DNA from: Lachnospiraceae bacterium
GTDB taxonomy: Bacteria; Bacillota; Clostridia; Lachnospirales; Lachnospiraceae
Reading direction: 5' to 3'
Length of the DNA: 64,000 bases
Assembly: GCA_017635395.1 (NCBI GenBank)
Contig: JAGBLN010000042.1
Coordinates: forward strand, 19,360 to 83,359
Numbering within the stretch: the first letter of the stretch is position 1; every line of letters starts with the position of its first letter. Shown in pieces: positions 28,192-35,963 of this stretch. The notes beneath the pieces were generated by a model. That model saw only the letters and a program-made list of their open reading frames with translations. It was not told the origin of the DNA and did not search any database. The position numbers were made by a program, and so were the translations under genes.

Positions 28192-31087
28192 TTTGTTCAC
28201 CTCCGTTTTTTATTGCATTACAAATTTTCTCAATCCTTCTTTTCCCTATACGGCCTACTTTTTTCTCTACAAAACTCCTTAACCTGCTCTCGCTCATTTC
28301 TTCATCTATTCCTAGTATTCCTCTTAACAGATGTCTTGTACGATTGTCGTTGCTTATATTCTTTTCTTTATTAGCCTCATATTCCCTTATTATTTCCTCT
28401 ATCTGGACTCTCGCCTCCGAATGTATATTTAAAACATCCAAAGCTTCCTCTATCTGCCATTTATGCACAGGAATAGAATCCGGCCTAATCAGTGCTCTGG
28501 CAATATTATGCCTTGCTCTTTGCTGCTCTTCTTTTTTCCCACGATAGATATTCTCATACGAAACATCTTCGTTAACCTCAGCCTTATTTATCATCGTCAA
28601 GACAGGATTCAGCCAGTCATTCTGATAAACTACTGCAACGCCCTTTTGCAGTCTTGATATTTCATTTATCTGATATTCAGTAAGACCCATTGATCTTCCG
28701 ACAGCATCCCTGTCGTGTGCTTCAGGTGTCCTTAATACTATCTTCGTATTGGTATTTTTGATAGCCGAAATATCAACAGACGAAGGAGACTGGTCAACAA
28801 TAACAAAACCTTCACCATATGTACGGATTTCAGCGATAGTCTGAGTAAGCATTTCTACAGATTTGCTTATTAATTCAGATTCTCTTCCGCCGGAAGTATT
28901 CTTAAGCAGATTATGTGCCTCCTCTAAAACTGTCACATGCTTAAGTTTACTGTTATTCGATTTCTTCTGATGCATCCTGTATTCATTGAGAGTATATACT
29001 ACAAGTCCCATTATCAAAGCCTTGGTCTCTGCAGATTTAACCCTGCTTATGTCCAGAATACAGTTCTCATCGAAGATTTTTTTGTATGGTGTCTGGCCTG
29101 ATGAAAATATCATCTCATTAAGGCCAACAGTAAGTGACTTTACCCTTGTAGTAAGTGCCCCGCGATAATTTGACTGTACATCTTTAGAATATCCTGAATG
29201 TTCAATCAGTTGATTAAGCTTGTCTACCAGTATCCTGAAATCCGGAAATTTTTCCCTGCCGGATTTCTCGTTTCGTGAAGCTGTAAGATCCCAGCCTACG
29301 GACTTGTATGATTCCAGTATAGCTTCTTTCAAAAATGCTGACATTGCGTCATACATCGGCCAGCATACGCTGAAAATCTCCACAAGACCATCAACATGCT
29401 CCAGCACATGTATAGTATTTGGAAAAGCAAATGGATTTATGTGGATAAGCTCAGCGACATCCGGATTGGTAGAAAAAACATTTACATCGTTTTTTGTTCC
29501 AAATACATCCTTGTACTCACCCTTTGCAGGTTCAACGACAAGAAATGGAATCCTATCCTGATACAGTTCATTAAGCATCTGGTAAACAGCATTACTCTTG
29601 CCGGACCCCGTAGACCCTGTAATGAATGTATGCATAGTCAGGCTCTTATTTTCCAATTCAACTGTTTTTTCAGTAGTACGCCCAAGGTCAAAAACCTTCC
29701 CCAAAGTCATTCTATCCTCAGGTGATTTGGCTAGTTCACGATTCGATAATGATACTTCCTTGCCGAATTCAGCATGCTCAATAACAGGAAGGCCAGGGAC
29801 TGATGACCGGGGAAATCCCAGATGAAGTCCTAACTCTTTTCCGCTTATCATAGTGGTAGCATCAGTACCTATATTAGTGTTATTTCCATATCGAAATCTT
29901 GGATGCATAAATCTTGACAGGTAATATGTCAGTTCCAAATAATCCCCACTATCCCCATCAACATCATTTCTCCATGAATTTATAGCTGATAATTCACGGC
30001 CTGTATCCTCTCCGCTCATTAAAGAGCGATAATTGCTGGCCGCAATTTCGGATGTTGACATGTCATTAGAGGCGAAATACCCTGCCACTTTCCACATCCC
30101 ATAACTATCAAATTCCGTTGTTCTTTTTAATGCACTATCAATCTGTTCCATCAGATCGCTTACTCTTTTATTCTCATAAGTTGATGATTTCTGCGAGGTA
30201 TTGGATGCCGAAACTGCCTCCCCCGGCACGAGCGATGCTACAAATCCACCAAGCATCCCTACCACCGGCACTCCTGCCTTTTGTGATATTGTTGCTACAG
30301 TTTCACCGATTTTGGCTGCCTTCTGCTTTCCGCTCATTTCCGCAAAAGATTTATCGCCGCTGCTACCCTTTACTTTGCTAGAAGAAATCTGAATACGCTG
30401 AAGCGGTGAAAGCTTAGTATACAAGCCTTGATAGATATTCCTAACAGATTGTATTTCCTGTGCTGATTGATGCTCCGCTATTACTAGGCCTATGTATTCA
30501 CGTCCCTGCATGGCGAGAATCAGTTTCTCTATTCCCTGTACAAACTGTTCATCGCTACGTATATAAACTTGTTTATCACTTCCGGCAACACTTACTGCTG
30601 CAACATTGTTCCTTTTTTTAATTTTCTTTGACAGCGCTATAATTCCTTTTCTGTCAGTTTTTTCCACCAATATTCCTGGGAAATTACCCACAAGTGTATT
30701 ATTCAAGGTATCGCCTAATGTAACCGTTGATCTTTTTCTTTCCTCGTCTTTTTCATTATTCCTAACGCCAATATAAAAACTAACCTTTTCGCCATCAGAA
30801 TCAATAACTATAAACACCGAGGAGGAATACGCTGACATTGTGTTAAAAACTGTTGTAAGCTTATCCGCTATCGGTTCTCCTTTGCGGTATACCATTTCAT
30901 TTACCTTATAAAGGCGAATATTATCAACTACATCTTCCGTTAAATCTATCCGATTATCTACTGGTAAAACCTGTGCATCACTAAGCCACGCAAGATATTC
31001 TTTTCTGACATATTCCTCTACTAAACTCAGAAAGATTTCTGAAGTATCCTCAGTATCCGTATTTTCTTTCTTCAATATATCTCTCAT
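28184..31087 (-). CDS. HerA/VirB4-like ATPase (DUF87 type; HerA cassette gene 2)
   Basis: 967 residues. The N-terminal 440 residues are family-specific, with one short Gly/Ala/Val-rich stretch (VPVVGMLGGFVASLVPG). The ATPase domain has Walker A TGSTGSGKSNAVYQML (about 490-505), VVEPAKGEYKDVF, Walker B VTVLEEAHNLL (about 719), VIVDQSPSSVDISAIKNTNT and KIVLRTPEAHDRDAVGRSMG, as in the HerA/FtsK superfamily of hexameric DNA or protein pumps. It starts four bases after the upstream gene, with the SD inside that gene's end. HerA-type ATPases occur in DNA repair with NurA, in conjugation, and in several phage-defence systems with variable partners. No NurA, Sir2 or DUF4297-like partner is apparent here. 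Confidence 0.85.
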   Translation of the reverse strand: MRDILKKENTDTEDTSEIFLSLVEEYVRKEYLAWLSDAQVLPVDNRIDLTEDVVDNIRLYKVNEMVYRKGEPIADKLTTVFNTMSAYSSSVFIVIDSDGEKVSFYIGVRNNEKDEERKRSTVTLGDTLNNTLVGNFPGILVEKTDRKGIIALSKKIKKRNNVAAVSVAGSDKQVYIRSDEQFVQGIEKLILAMQGREYIGLVIAEHQSAQEIQSVRNIYQGLYTKLSPLQRIQISSSKVKGSSGDKSFAEMSGKQKAAKIGETVATISQKAGVPVVGMLGGFVASLVPGEAVSASNTSQKSSTYENKRVSDLMEQIDSALKRTTEFDSYGMWKVAGYFASNDMSTSEIAASNYRSLMSGEDTGRELSAINSWRNDVDGDSGDYLELTYYLSRFMHPRFRYGNNTNIGTDATTMISGKELGLHLGFPRSSVPGLPVIEHAEFGKEVSLSNRELAKSPEDRMTLGKVFDLGRTTEKTVELENKSLTMHTFITGSTGSGKSNAVYQMLNELYQDRIPFLVVEPAKGEYKDVFGTKNDVNVFSTNPDVAELIHINPFAFPNTIHVLEHVDGLVEIFSVCWPMYDAMSAFLKEAILESYKSVGWDLTASRNEKSGREKFPDFRILVDKLNQLIEHSGYSKDVQSNYRGALTTRVKSLTVGLNEMIFSSGQTPYKKIFDENCILDISRVKSAETKALIMGLVVYTLNEYRMHQKKSNNSKLKHVTVLEEAHNLLKNTSGGRESELISKSVEMLTQTIAEIRTYGEGFVIVDQSPSSVDISAIKNTNTKIVLRTPEAHDRDAVGRSMGLTEYQINEISRLQKGVAVVYQNDWLNPVLTMINKAEVNEDVSYENIYRGKKEEQQRARHNIARALIRPDSIPVHKWQIEEALDVLNIHSEARVQIEEIIREYEANKEKNISNDNRTRHLLRGILGIDEEMSESRLRSFVEKKVGRIGKRRIEKICNAIKNGGEQNA

Positions 31088-31091
31088 ACAA

Positions 31092-32729
31092 TTAATCCCT
31101 CTCTATATGTCTCAGATTATCTTTTATATATTCAAGCCAATCGCTCTGGTTTCGGATTCTGCGTGCATCATCAGACAGCTGCTGTGACACATCCTTTTTT
31201 CTATCCGTTTCCATAGTGATACACTCCCTAAGATGTTCGCTATATGCATCGGCCAGCTTTTTTTCATAGTTTAACAAGTTTTCAAAATAATCATTTAAAG
31301 TCTTTTCTGCCAGCTCTTCTATAAGCCCATATACATAATCCCGCCATTTCTGCAGATAATATGCTTCCTCACAGACTATTTCAGACTTTTCTTCACTGCT
31401 ACTCAGAATTTTCCCTATTACATTTCCCTTCGCCTGTACATATTTTTTTTCTTTCATCTCCATAAGCGACTCTGAAAATGAAGGAACCATGGCTACTTTA
31501 ATTTTTATATCATCGGTTATTACCGGTCTGAAGCTATCACGGCAGTCCAGCTTCCAGTACCATGATTCGTACCGCGACCTCAACTCACTTTTAGTCTGGT
31601 CAAATACGATTTCTATTTCGTTTATAAATTTCGCATACTGCCTTTTTACATCTTTTTCAAAATTTCCTGAAAATAACAACGCATATTCTTCCGAATTGAT
31701 TTTTGTCGTTTTTTTGTTCCATTCATTGACGAAAACTAACAAAGCTTTTTTCTTTTTTTCACATGCCTGAGGAATAACAATATTATCCCTATTTTCAAAC
31801 TGCTCGCTAACATTCTTTAATTCGCAGATGTCTCCATCAAGTTCGTCTATTTTAATCTGGATTTCTTTATTTGACGAAGAAGCCTCATCTTTCTTTTTAT
31901 CCAAATCCTCTGATACCCTTTTTACTTCCCGCCTTAATACATCCAGCATCTCTTTTATGTAATTTGAGTAGGGATAAAGCTGCATATAGCATTTCACACT
32001 TGGATCAAAAACATTTGAAACAATCTGCGGATTCTTTATTCCAATATCTGCTATTGTTCTCTTTAACCTATTGTGTGAATCCTGATCTATTGACGCATCT
32101 ATCAAAAAGAACATCTGTGTTTCATCAACATCATCACGCTTTTCCAACTCCATAATTATTTCTGTAATCTTGTCATAAATGTCTGCTGTAATGTTAATAA
32201 CAATAGGCGTATCTGAAAGGCTGGTTGTCTTCAGTTCCTCCAAATCATCTATGTGTTCTATAACAATATCCTCCGGAACATCTGACATTTCCAGCATTCT
32301 TCCGTTTATCAGTTTTAGCGGATATTTTTCCTCAATCAGTTCCCTATTATCACGATTAAAATTATCCCAATTGAAAATTTCATTAGAAGAAAACTGAAAG
32401 TCTTTCAGCACCTCATCCAATTTTTCTTTTTTATCGGTTCGATTATTAAGCGTATTCTTTAGATTAAGACGAACTGACTTGTCGCTCACGCCGGCATTTT
32501 GGAAAACGCATTTCAACTGATTAAAATCCATTTCCGTTCCTGAAAAATCCAGATCAAAATCGTACCCATTCATCTCATCATAAAAGATTTCGGGAACTTC
32601 ATTAACCCATTCCCGCAATGGTCGATTTAAATATTTTTCCACTCTGCTATTTATTCGTGGGGCATTTCCATTAAACCAGATTTCTGTTTTTAACAAGTAT
32701 GGATTATATTTCATTTCCACCTTAACCAT
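31092..32729 (-). CDS. Coiled-coil protein of unknown function (HerA cassette gene 1)
   Basis: 545 residues, no signal peptide or membrane segment, family not recognised. Residues 1-130 look globular (MVKVEMKYNPYLLKTEIWFN). Residues about 160-260 look like an alpha/beta fold (DTPIVINITADIYDKITEII; MFFLIDASIDQDSHNR). A coiled coil at about 275-330 (RREVKRVSEDLDKKKDEASS) and more long helices to the C-terminus follow. SD GGAGGTGA is strong. It leads the operon and is followed after four bases by the ATPase gene, so it is likely a dedicated partner, for example a substrate-recognition or scaffold subunit. A+T content looks higher than in neighbouring housekeeping genes. Confidence 0.7.
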   Translation of the reverse strand: MVKVEMKYNPYLLKTEIWFNGNAPRINSRVEKYLNRPLREWVNEVPEIFYDEMNGYDFDLDFSGTEMDFNQLKCVFQNAGVSDKSVRLNLKNTLNNRTDKKEKLDEVLKDFQFSSNEIFNWDNFNRDNRELIEEKYPLKLINGRMLEMSDVPEDIVIEHIDDLEELKTTSLSDTPIVINITADIYDKITEIIMELEKRDDVDETQMFFLIDASIDQDSHNRLKRTIADIGIKNPQIVSNVFDPSVKCYMQLYPYSNYIKEMLDVLRREVKRVSEDLDKKKDEASSSNKEIQIKIDELDGDICELKNVSEQFENRDNIVIPQACEKKKKALLVFVNEWNKKTTKINSEEYALLFSGNFEKDVKRQYAKFINEIEIVFDQTKSELRSRYESWYWKLDCRDSFRPVITDDIKIKVAMVPSFSESLMEMKEKKYVQAKGNVIGKILSSSEEKSEIVCEEAYYLQKWRDYVYGLIEELAEKTLNDYFENLLNYEKKLADAYSEHLRECITMETDRKKDVSQQLSDDARRIRNQSDWLEYIKDNLRHIERD

Positions 32730-32751
32730 TGCTCACCTCCAAAACAAAGCT

Positions 32752-32757
32752 ATTATA
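32752..32757 (-). promoter_or_regulatory. Candidate -10 box of the HerA cassette
   Basis: TATAAT on the minus strand, followed by a leader of about 15 bases carrying GGAGGTGA before the ATG at 32729. No good -35 at 17 bases. A small CCACCA-TTT-TGGTGG hairpin lies just upstream (32788-32802), a possible operator. Confidence 0.45.
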
Positions 32758-32844
32758 GATTTTATCCCATTAACGCATTTTCCATCCCCACCATTTTGGT
32801 GGTAGTCTGAAGTTCCCTGTATTGCGTTTTCATATAATTTCACA

Positions 32845-32876
32845 CAAAAAAGTGCACAGCTTCCCCGTGCACTTTT
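32845..32876 (-). terminator. Strong terminator upstream of the HerA cassette
   Basis: AAAAGTGCAC pairs with GTGCACTTTT around a nine-base loop; on the minus strand the stem is followed by six T. The plus strand has a shorter T run, so it may also stop transcription from the left. Confidence 0.8.
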
Positions 32877-32976
32877 AAGTAGTCATATAAATTCTATGTA
32901 ATGTATGTACGAGCGTAATATTAATTATCATCGCTGCCAACACAAAATCCTATTATCCGTAACCCCTATAACCTAC
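32850..32976 (-). ncRNA. Candidate small RNA between promoter and terminator
   Basis: An extended -10 box (TGGTATAAT, TATAAT at 32988-32983) points leftward to the terminator at 32845-32876, predicting a transcript of about 125 bases. It contains one tiny reading frame, ATG at 32931 to stop at 32875 (18 codons, MIINITLVHTLHRIYMTT), without a Shine-Dalgarno site. The -35 is weak. Could be a small RNA, a decayed small toxin, or part of a longer leader. Confidence 0.35.
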
Positions 32977-33053
32977 AGCGATATTATACCACATTTACCA
33001 TCCCCGGTACCGACTTTAGTTCATAAAACTAATTCCGTCCATGTCTACACCAC

Positions 33054-33081
33054 TTGACATTTGAATTTCATTCTCTATAAA
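33054..33081 (+). promoter_or_regulatory. Strong plus-strand promoter upstream of the small toxin gene
   Basis: TTGACA (33054-33059), 16 bases, TATAAA (33076-33081). Transcription would start near 33088 and run to the hairpin at 33126-33154 or, if that is read through, on into the toxin gene at 33240. Confidence 0.65.
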
Positions 33082-33125
33082 AAAAAATAAAAGCTGTACA
33101 ATCATCGTTTGTAAATTAGGCTTTC

Positions 33126-33154
33126 AACGAACAATCAATCAGATGTTCGTTTTT
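33126..33154 (+). terminator. Hairpin with T run in the toxin leader
   Basis: AACGAACA pairs with TGTTCGTT and is followed by five T. It could end a short plus-strand RNA of about 65 bases, or act as an attenuator or protective 5' structure in the toxin mRNA. Confidence 0.55.
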
Positions 33155-33239
33155 CCAAAATCCATAATGTATTTATCCGGCAGTCAATGGGGTGGTTGCA
33201 TTCACCGACCTGAGCTTGAAAGGAAGGTGGTGTCTATGT

Positions 33240-33329
33240 ATGTATATAACAGTTTCGGATCTTATTGAATTCGTCATAATGTTGTGTGCAGTAATTACAC
33301 TGGTTATTGTTTGCATAAAGCGCAAATAA
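33240..33329 (+). CDS. Type I toxin-like small hydrophobic peptide
   Basis: 29 residues: MYITVSDLIEFVIMLCAVI continuing to TLVIVCIKRK-stop. One membrane-spanning helix with a short basic tail, the plan of TxpA/BsrG/Hol-Tox type I toxins, which depolarise the cell's own membrane. SD AAGGAAGGTGG is nine bases upstream of the ATG; an overlapping ATG at 33236 opens only a ten-codon frame. The stop codon leads straight into a bidirectional terminator, and a strong promoter on the opposite strand makes an RNA across the 3' end, completing a type I toxin-antitoxin layout. The peptide is too short for routine gene calling. Confidence 0.7.
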   Translation: MYITVSDLIEFVIMLCAVITLVIVCIKRK

Positions 33330-33369
33330 AAACGGCCACTCAGACTTAGGCGAGTCAGTTGCCGTTTTT
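33328..33369. terminator. Bidirectional terminator shared by toxin mRNA and antisense RNA
   Basis: AAAAACGGC (33328-33336) pairs with GCCGTTTTT (33361-33369), with an inner ACTC/GAGT stem. T runs follow on both strands, so it can end the plus-strand toxin mRNA and the minus-strand antisense RNA. Confidence 0.88.
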
Positions 33370-33424
33370 ATACGCTATTAATCGCCAGGTCGGAAGGGTA
33401 CCGCCTTCCTATTGGCTGCTTGAT
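33328..33424 (-). ncRNA. Candidate antisense RNA antitoxin
   Basis: A minus-strand promoter at 33458-33431 would start an RNA near 33424 that ends at the shared terminator, about 97 bases. It overlaps the 3' end of the toxin mRNA and includes a GGAAGG-CCTTCC hairpin (33391-33408 region); its CCTTCC could also pair with the toxin's GGAAGG Shine-Dalgarno. This convergent layout matches RatA/TxpA-type type I systems. No experimental support. Confidence 0.6.
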
Positions 33425-33430
33425 AAGTGC

Positions 33431-33458
33431 ATTATAACAAACTATTTTGATTTGTCAA
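33431..33458 (-). promoter_or_regulatory. Consensus promoter for the antisense RNA
   Basis: TTGACA (33458-33453) and TATAAT (33436-33431) on the minus strand, both perfect hexamers, 16 bases apart. There is no coding sequence between it and the shared terminator. Confidence 0.8.
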
Positions 33459-33535
33459 ATTACCCTATTTGTCTTTTTCTCACAACCAGTTTCAAAAACA
33501 AGGGCATCAAGTTTACATCACCATATTTTTTAATA

Positions 33536-33853
33536 TTAAATACCCGCATTCTTTCTAACAGCCTTAGAATTAAGTTTCCTCTTATAAACATCCATATCAA
33601 TATCTACTAGCGTTACTATGCTTTTACCGGCATCTGCAAATCTGCCTTTTGCCGGATCAAAATTGGCACTAGCCTTCGGATACTCATTCTCCGCTTTATC
33701 ATAAAGACTGCAACCAATATAATCCCTTGACATTCTTATAGCATCAGCCATACCATAACCTTCAGTCATACCATTAAGATCAGGTATCTCCACAAGACAG
33801 GTGTTTTTTTCATCATTTGTTTGTGTAATTATTACCGGATATACCATTGTCAT
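33536..33853 (-). CDS. HicB-like antitoxin, C-terminally truncated and without HicA
   Basis: 105 residues from the ATG preceded by GGGGGAAGG. The N-terminal part is a HicB partial RNase-H-like fold: YPVIITQTNDEKNTCLVEIPDLNGMTEG (in two halves), then DAIRMSRDYIGCSL and TLVDIDMDVYKRKLNSKAVRK. In full-length HicB the KAVRK segment continues into a ribbon-helix-helix DNA-binding domain (typically TIPxWLN); here the protein ends NAGI-stop. No HicA toxin lies on either side. The gene follows the ArsC-like gene by 17 bases. Probably a relic left by an older toxin-antitoxin module at the island edge, or a lone antitoxin that neutralises HicA elsewhere. Confidence 0.75.
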   Translation of the reverse strand: MTMVYPVIITQTNDEKNTCLVEIPDLNGMTEGYGMADAIRMSRDYIGCSLYDKAENEYPKASANFDPAKGRFADAGKSIVTLVDIDMDVYKRKLNSKAVRKNAGI

Positions 33854-33870
33854 ACCTGAACCTTCCCCCC

Positions 33871-34224
33871 TCACCCCAGCACTCCCCGCCAGGCATCTTC
33901 CTTGAATCCTGTGAGGACTTTCTTATTGGCCACGAGCAGCGGTCTTTTTACGAGCATTCCGTCCGATGCAAGGAGCGCAAACATTTCATCTTCGCTCATG
34001 GTCGGTAGCTTCTTAGAAAGTTCCAGCTCACGGTACAGCATTCCGCTGGTATTGAAGAACTTACGAAGTGGAAGTCCGCTCTGCTTATGGTACTTACGAA
34101 GCGTCTTCTCATCTGGGTGGTCTTCCTTTATGTCTATCAGCTTATACTCTATGCCATTGTCATCAAGCCACTTCAGGGCTTTCTTGCATGTCGTACATTT
34201 CGGATAACAGTATACTTTTACCAT
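33871..34224 (-). CDS. ArsC/Spx-family thioredoxin-fold protein
   Basis: 117 residues. N-terminal VYCYPKCTTCKKALKWLDD gives a CxxC redox motif at residues 10-13, with the family's downstream RPLLVANKKVLTGFKEDAW. Members include arsenate reductases, the transcription factor Spx, and uncharacterised YffB-like reductases. Spx also has CxxC at the same place, but the YffB/ArsC-like reductases are a better fit because no Spx-type RNA-polymerase-binding sequence is evident. Followed by the truncated hicB; otherwise alone. A TATAAT at about 34271 could be its -10. Confidence 0.85.
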   Translation of the reverse strand: MVKVYCYPKCTTCKKALKWLDDNGIEYKLIDIKEDHPDEKTLRKYHKQSGLPLRKFFNTSGMLYRELELSKKLPTMSEDEMFALLASDGMLVKRPLLVANKKVLTGFKEDAWRGVLG

Positions 34225-34410
34225 AGTTCTTCATTCCCCCTATTATTTGCTGGTATCTCATGACACTATTATATTAACCATGTTTCAACTATAAAAAATG
34301 TAAAAATTTTCCTACAGCACGAAACTTTTTGTACAGTATTACAACGATTCCTAAATCCTTGAACCGAATGCCTGTCCCGACTGAAAACATCTAAAAGCTC
34401 TAAACTCAAA

Positions 34411-35487
34411 TCACTCAAACAGCACGCCTTTGAAGCACACCTTAGGCCTTTCATTTTCATAATCCCAGCTATGATATGCTCCGCCCCTGCACCACTTTGC
34501 CTCCGGACAGGATGCACATTTTTCATTGCGATCGGATAAGGGATTGCGGAATATCTGAAAGCGTTCCTTCCATATCTTCGTAAAACTGTCCTCGTAGATA
34601 TTGCCCTGTATGGATTTTTCATTATGGGGAATATCCAGGCATGCAGTCACATCACCATTAACCAGTATACCAGCCACATATATTCCGGCATTGCAAAGGA
34701 AATACCAGTCACGGACTTCCGCCTCATACTTTGTTCCCAGGAAGTGACAGCACGAATATGTCACCGGGATTCTCTGCTCACGCTTTGCCTTAATGAACTC
34801 CATCAGATACCTATTGTCATCAGGTGTCAGCAGCATATTGGGAACAAGCTCCGCACGGCCTATGGGCTCTATGCCGGTAAGACGCCATTCGTTGATATCA
34901 ATGTTGTCGAATATCTCAAACAGCTGATCCAGTTCTTTTATGTTCTCATGATTAACTACAGTTGTAACCATAGTGGTAAAGCAGTCCTCATCCACCAGGT
35001 TCTGTATGCCCTGCATACCAAGTTTATACGCATCCTTTAAGCCCCTGTATCTGTCATGGGTTTCAGGAATACCGTCGATGCTTAAGGAAATACTGCGCAT
35101 GCCTGTCTCTTTCAGGCGGCGCGCCACTTCCTTCGTGATCAGGGTGCCGTTGCTGGTCATTCCCCAAGGAAAACCTAGCTTATGGATATACTCCACAAGC
35201 TCAAAAAAGTCAGGGTAAAGCAAAGGCTCACCGCCGGTTACGGCGATCAGCAGTTTAGTACCGAAGTTTGCCTTCACTTCATCCAGGATTTCTTTATATT
35301 TTTCCAAAGGAAGACCGTCCGGCAGATTGCCGGCACAGCTGCTGCCACAGTGGAAGCAGTGCTCATTACACTTCAATGTCAGCTCCAGAAAAAGCTGGCG
35401 CAGTTCAGGCTCACGGCAAAGTTTCCTCTGATGCTCCGCAAGCATATCCAGGTTAGCTACTTTTATCTCTTCTCTCGTCATGGCCAT
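34411..35487 (-). CDS. Radical SAM/SPASM peptide-modifying enzyme
   Basis: 358 residues. The radical SAM CxxxCxxC is at Cys40, 44 and 47 (CNEHCFHC), followed by AVTGGEPLLYPDF and SISLSIDGIPETHDRYRG. The C-terminal SPASM domain has a Cys in VNGDVTACLDIPHN and the motif CASCPEAKWCRGG, for extra iron-sulfur clusters. SPASM enzymes typically modify ribosomal peptides or proteins. The ATG overlaps the stop of the YGPP-repeat lipoprotein gene (TAATG), so the two are made in a fixed ratio and the lipoprotein is the obvious substrate. Family members known as FibroRumin-type act on repeat-bearing targets; whether this belongs there I cannot tell. Confidence 0.9.
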   Translation of the reverse strand: MAMTREEIKVANLDMLAEHQRKLCREPELRQLFLELTLKCNEHCFHCGSSCAGNLPDGLPLEKYKEILDEVKANFGTKLLIAVTGGEPLLYPDFFELVEYIHKLGFPWGMTSNGTLITKEVARRLKETGMRSISLSIDGIPETHDRYRGLKDAYKLGMQGIQNLVDEDCFTTMVTTVVNHENIKELDQLFEIFDNIDINEWRLTGIEPIGRAELVPNMLLTPDDNRYLMEFIKAKREQRIPVTYSCCHFLGTKYEAEVRDWYFLCNAGIYVAGILVNGDVTACLDIPHNEKSIQGNIYEDSFTKIWKERFQIFRNPLSDRNEKCASCPEAKWCRGGAYHSWDYENERPKVCFKGVLFE

Positions 35488-35870
35488 TATTCCACAGGAG
35501 GTCCATAGACATCGGCATTCTCATTATTATCGACATCCACTTCTTCAGGCGGACCGTACAGCGGAGGTTCCTCATTGTCACTCACTGTAGCGAAATCATC
35601 CGACACGGTATCGTCCTCACTCTCCTCCATCTCAAAGTCAGCAGGCGGACCATAAACAGCGGCTGGTTCATTATCATCTATATCAATATCAAAATCCACT
35701 GGGGGACCATAGACATCTTCCTGCTGATTGTCTTCTATGCCAAAATCAGTAGGCGGACCATAAACTGCAGGCACATCTGCACCCTGTCCGCAGGCACTAA
35801 AACCTCCGACACTGAAAAGCGTCACGGCTGCCATTCCGAAAACGGACGCTTTCTTCTTTGTCATTTTCAT
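35487..35870 (-). CDS. Lipoprotein with five YGPP repeats, candidate radical SAM substrate
   Basis: 127 residues from the ATG with GGAGGGG five bases upstream; the longer in-frame start lacks this. A signal peptide ends in the lipobox FSAC, so the mature protein would start at that Cys and be lipid-anchored. The rest is acidic and carries five copies of (V/L)YGPP: VYGPPTDFGI, VYGPPVDFDI, VYGPPADFEM, LYGPPEEVDV, VYGPPVE. Spacers are Asp/Glu/Asn-rich; no Cys follow the lipobox, so thioether chemistry is unlikely and the Tyr, Gly or Pro of each repeat are the candidate sites. Its stop overlaps the start of the SPASM enzyme. Own promoter within the cyclase gene's end. Confidence 0.8.
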   Translation of the reverse strand: MKMTKKKASVFGMAAVTLFSVGGFSACGQGADVPAVYGPPTDFGIEDNQQEDVYGPPVDFDIDIDDNEPAAVYGPPADFEMEESEDDTVSDDFATVSDNEEPPLYGPPEEVDVDNNENADVYGPPVE

Positions 35871-35933
35871 AATATCCCCTCCATAACGAACACTTTGTTC
35901 TTGCCGCACTTACGTGGCATAACCACCAGCATT

Positions 35934-35963
35934 ATTATAATATATTTACGCTTCAGCCTTCAA
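35934..35963 (-). promoter_or_regulatory. Promoter of the YGPP lipoprotein/radical SAM pair
   Basis: TTGAAG (35963-35958), 18 bases, TATAAT (35939-35934) on the minus strand; the -35 lies in the last codons of the cyclase gene. Gives a leader of about 58 bases before the lipoprotein ATG. Confidence 0.6.

Noticed and set aside
33871-34224. ArsC-like protein as an Spx regulator
   Set aside because: Only the CxxC and fold are shared; there is no sign of the Spx RNA-polymerase contact residues, so a reductase call is safer.
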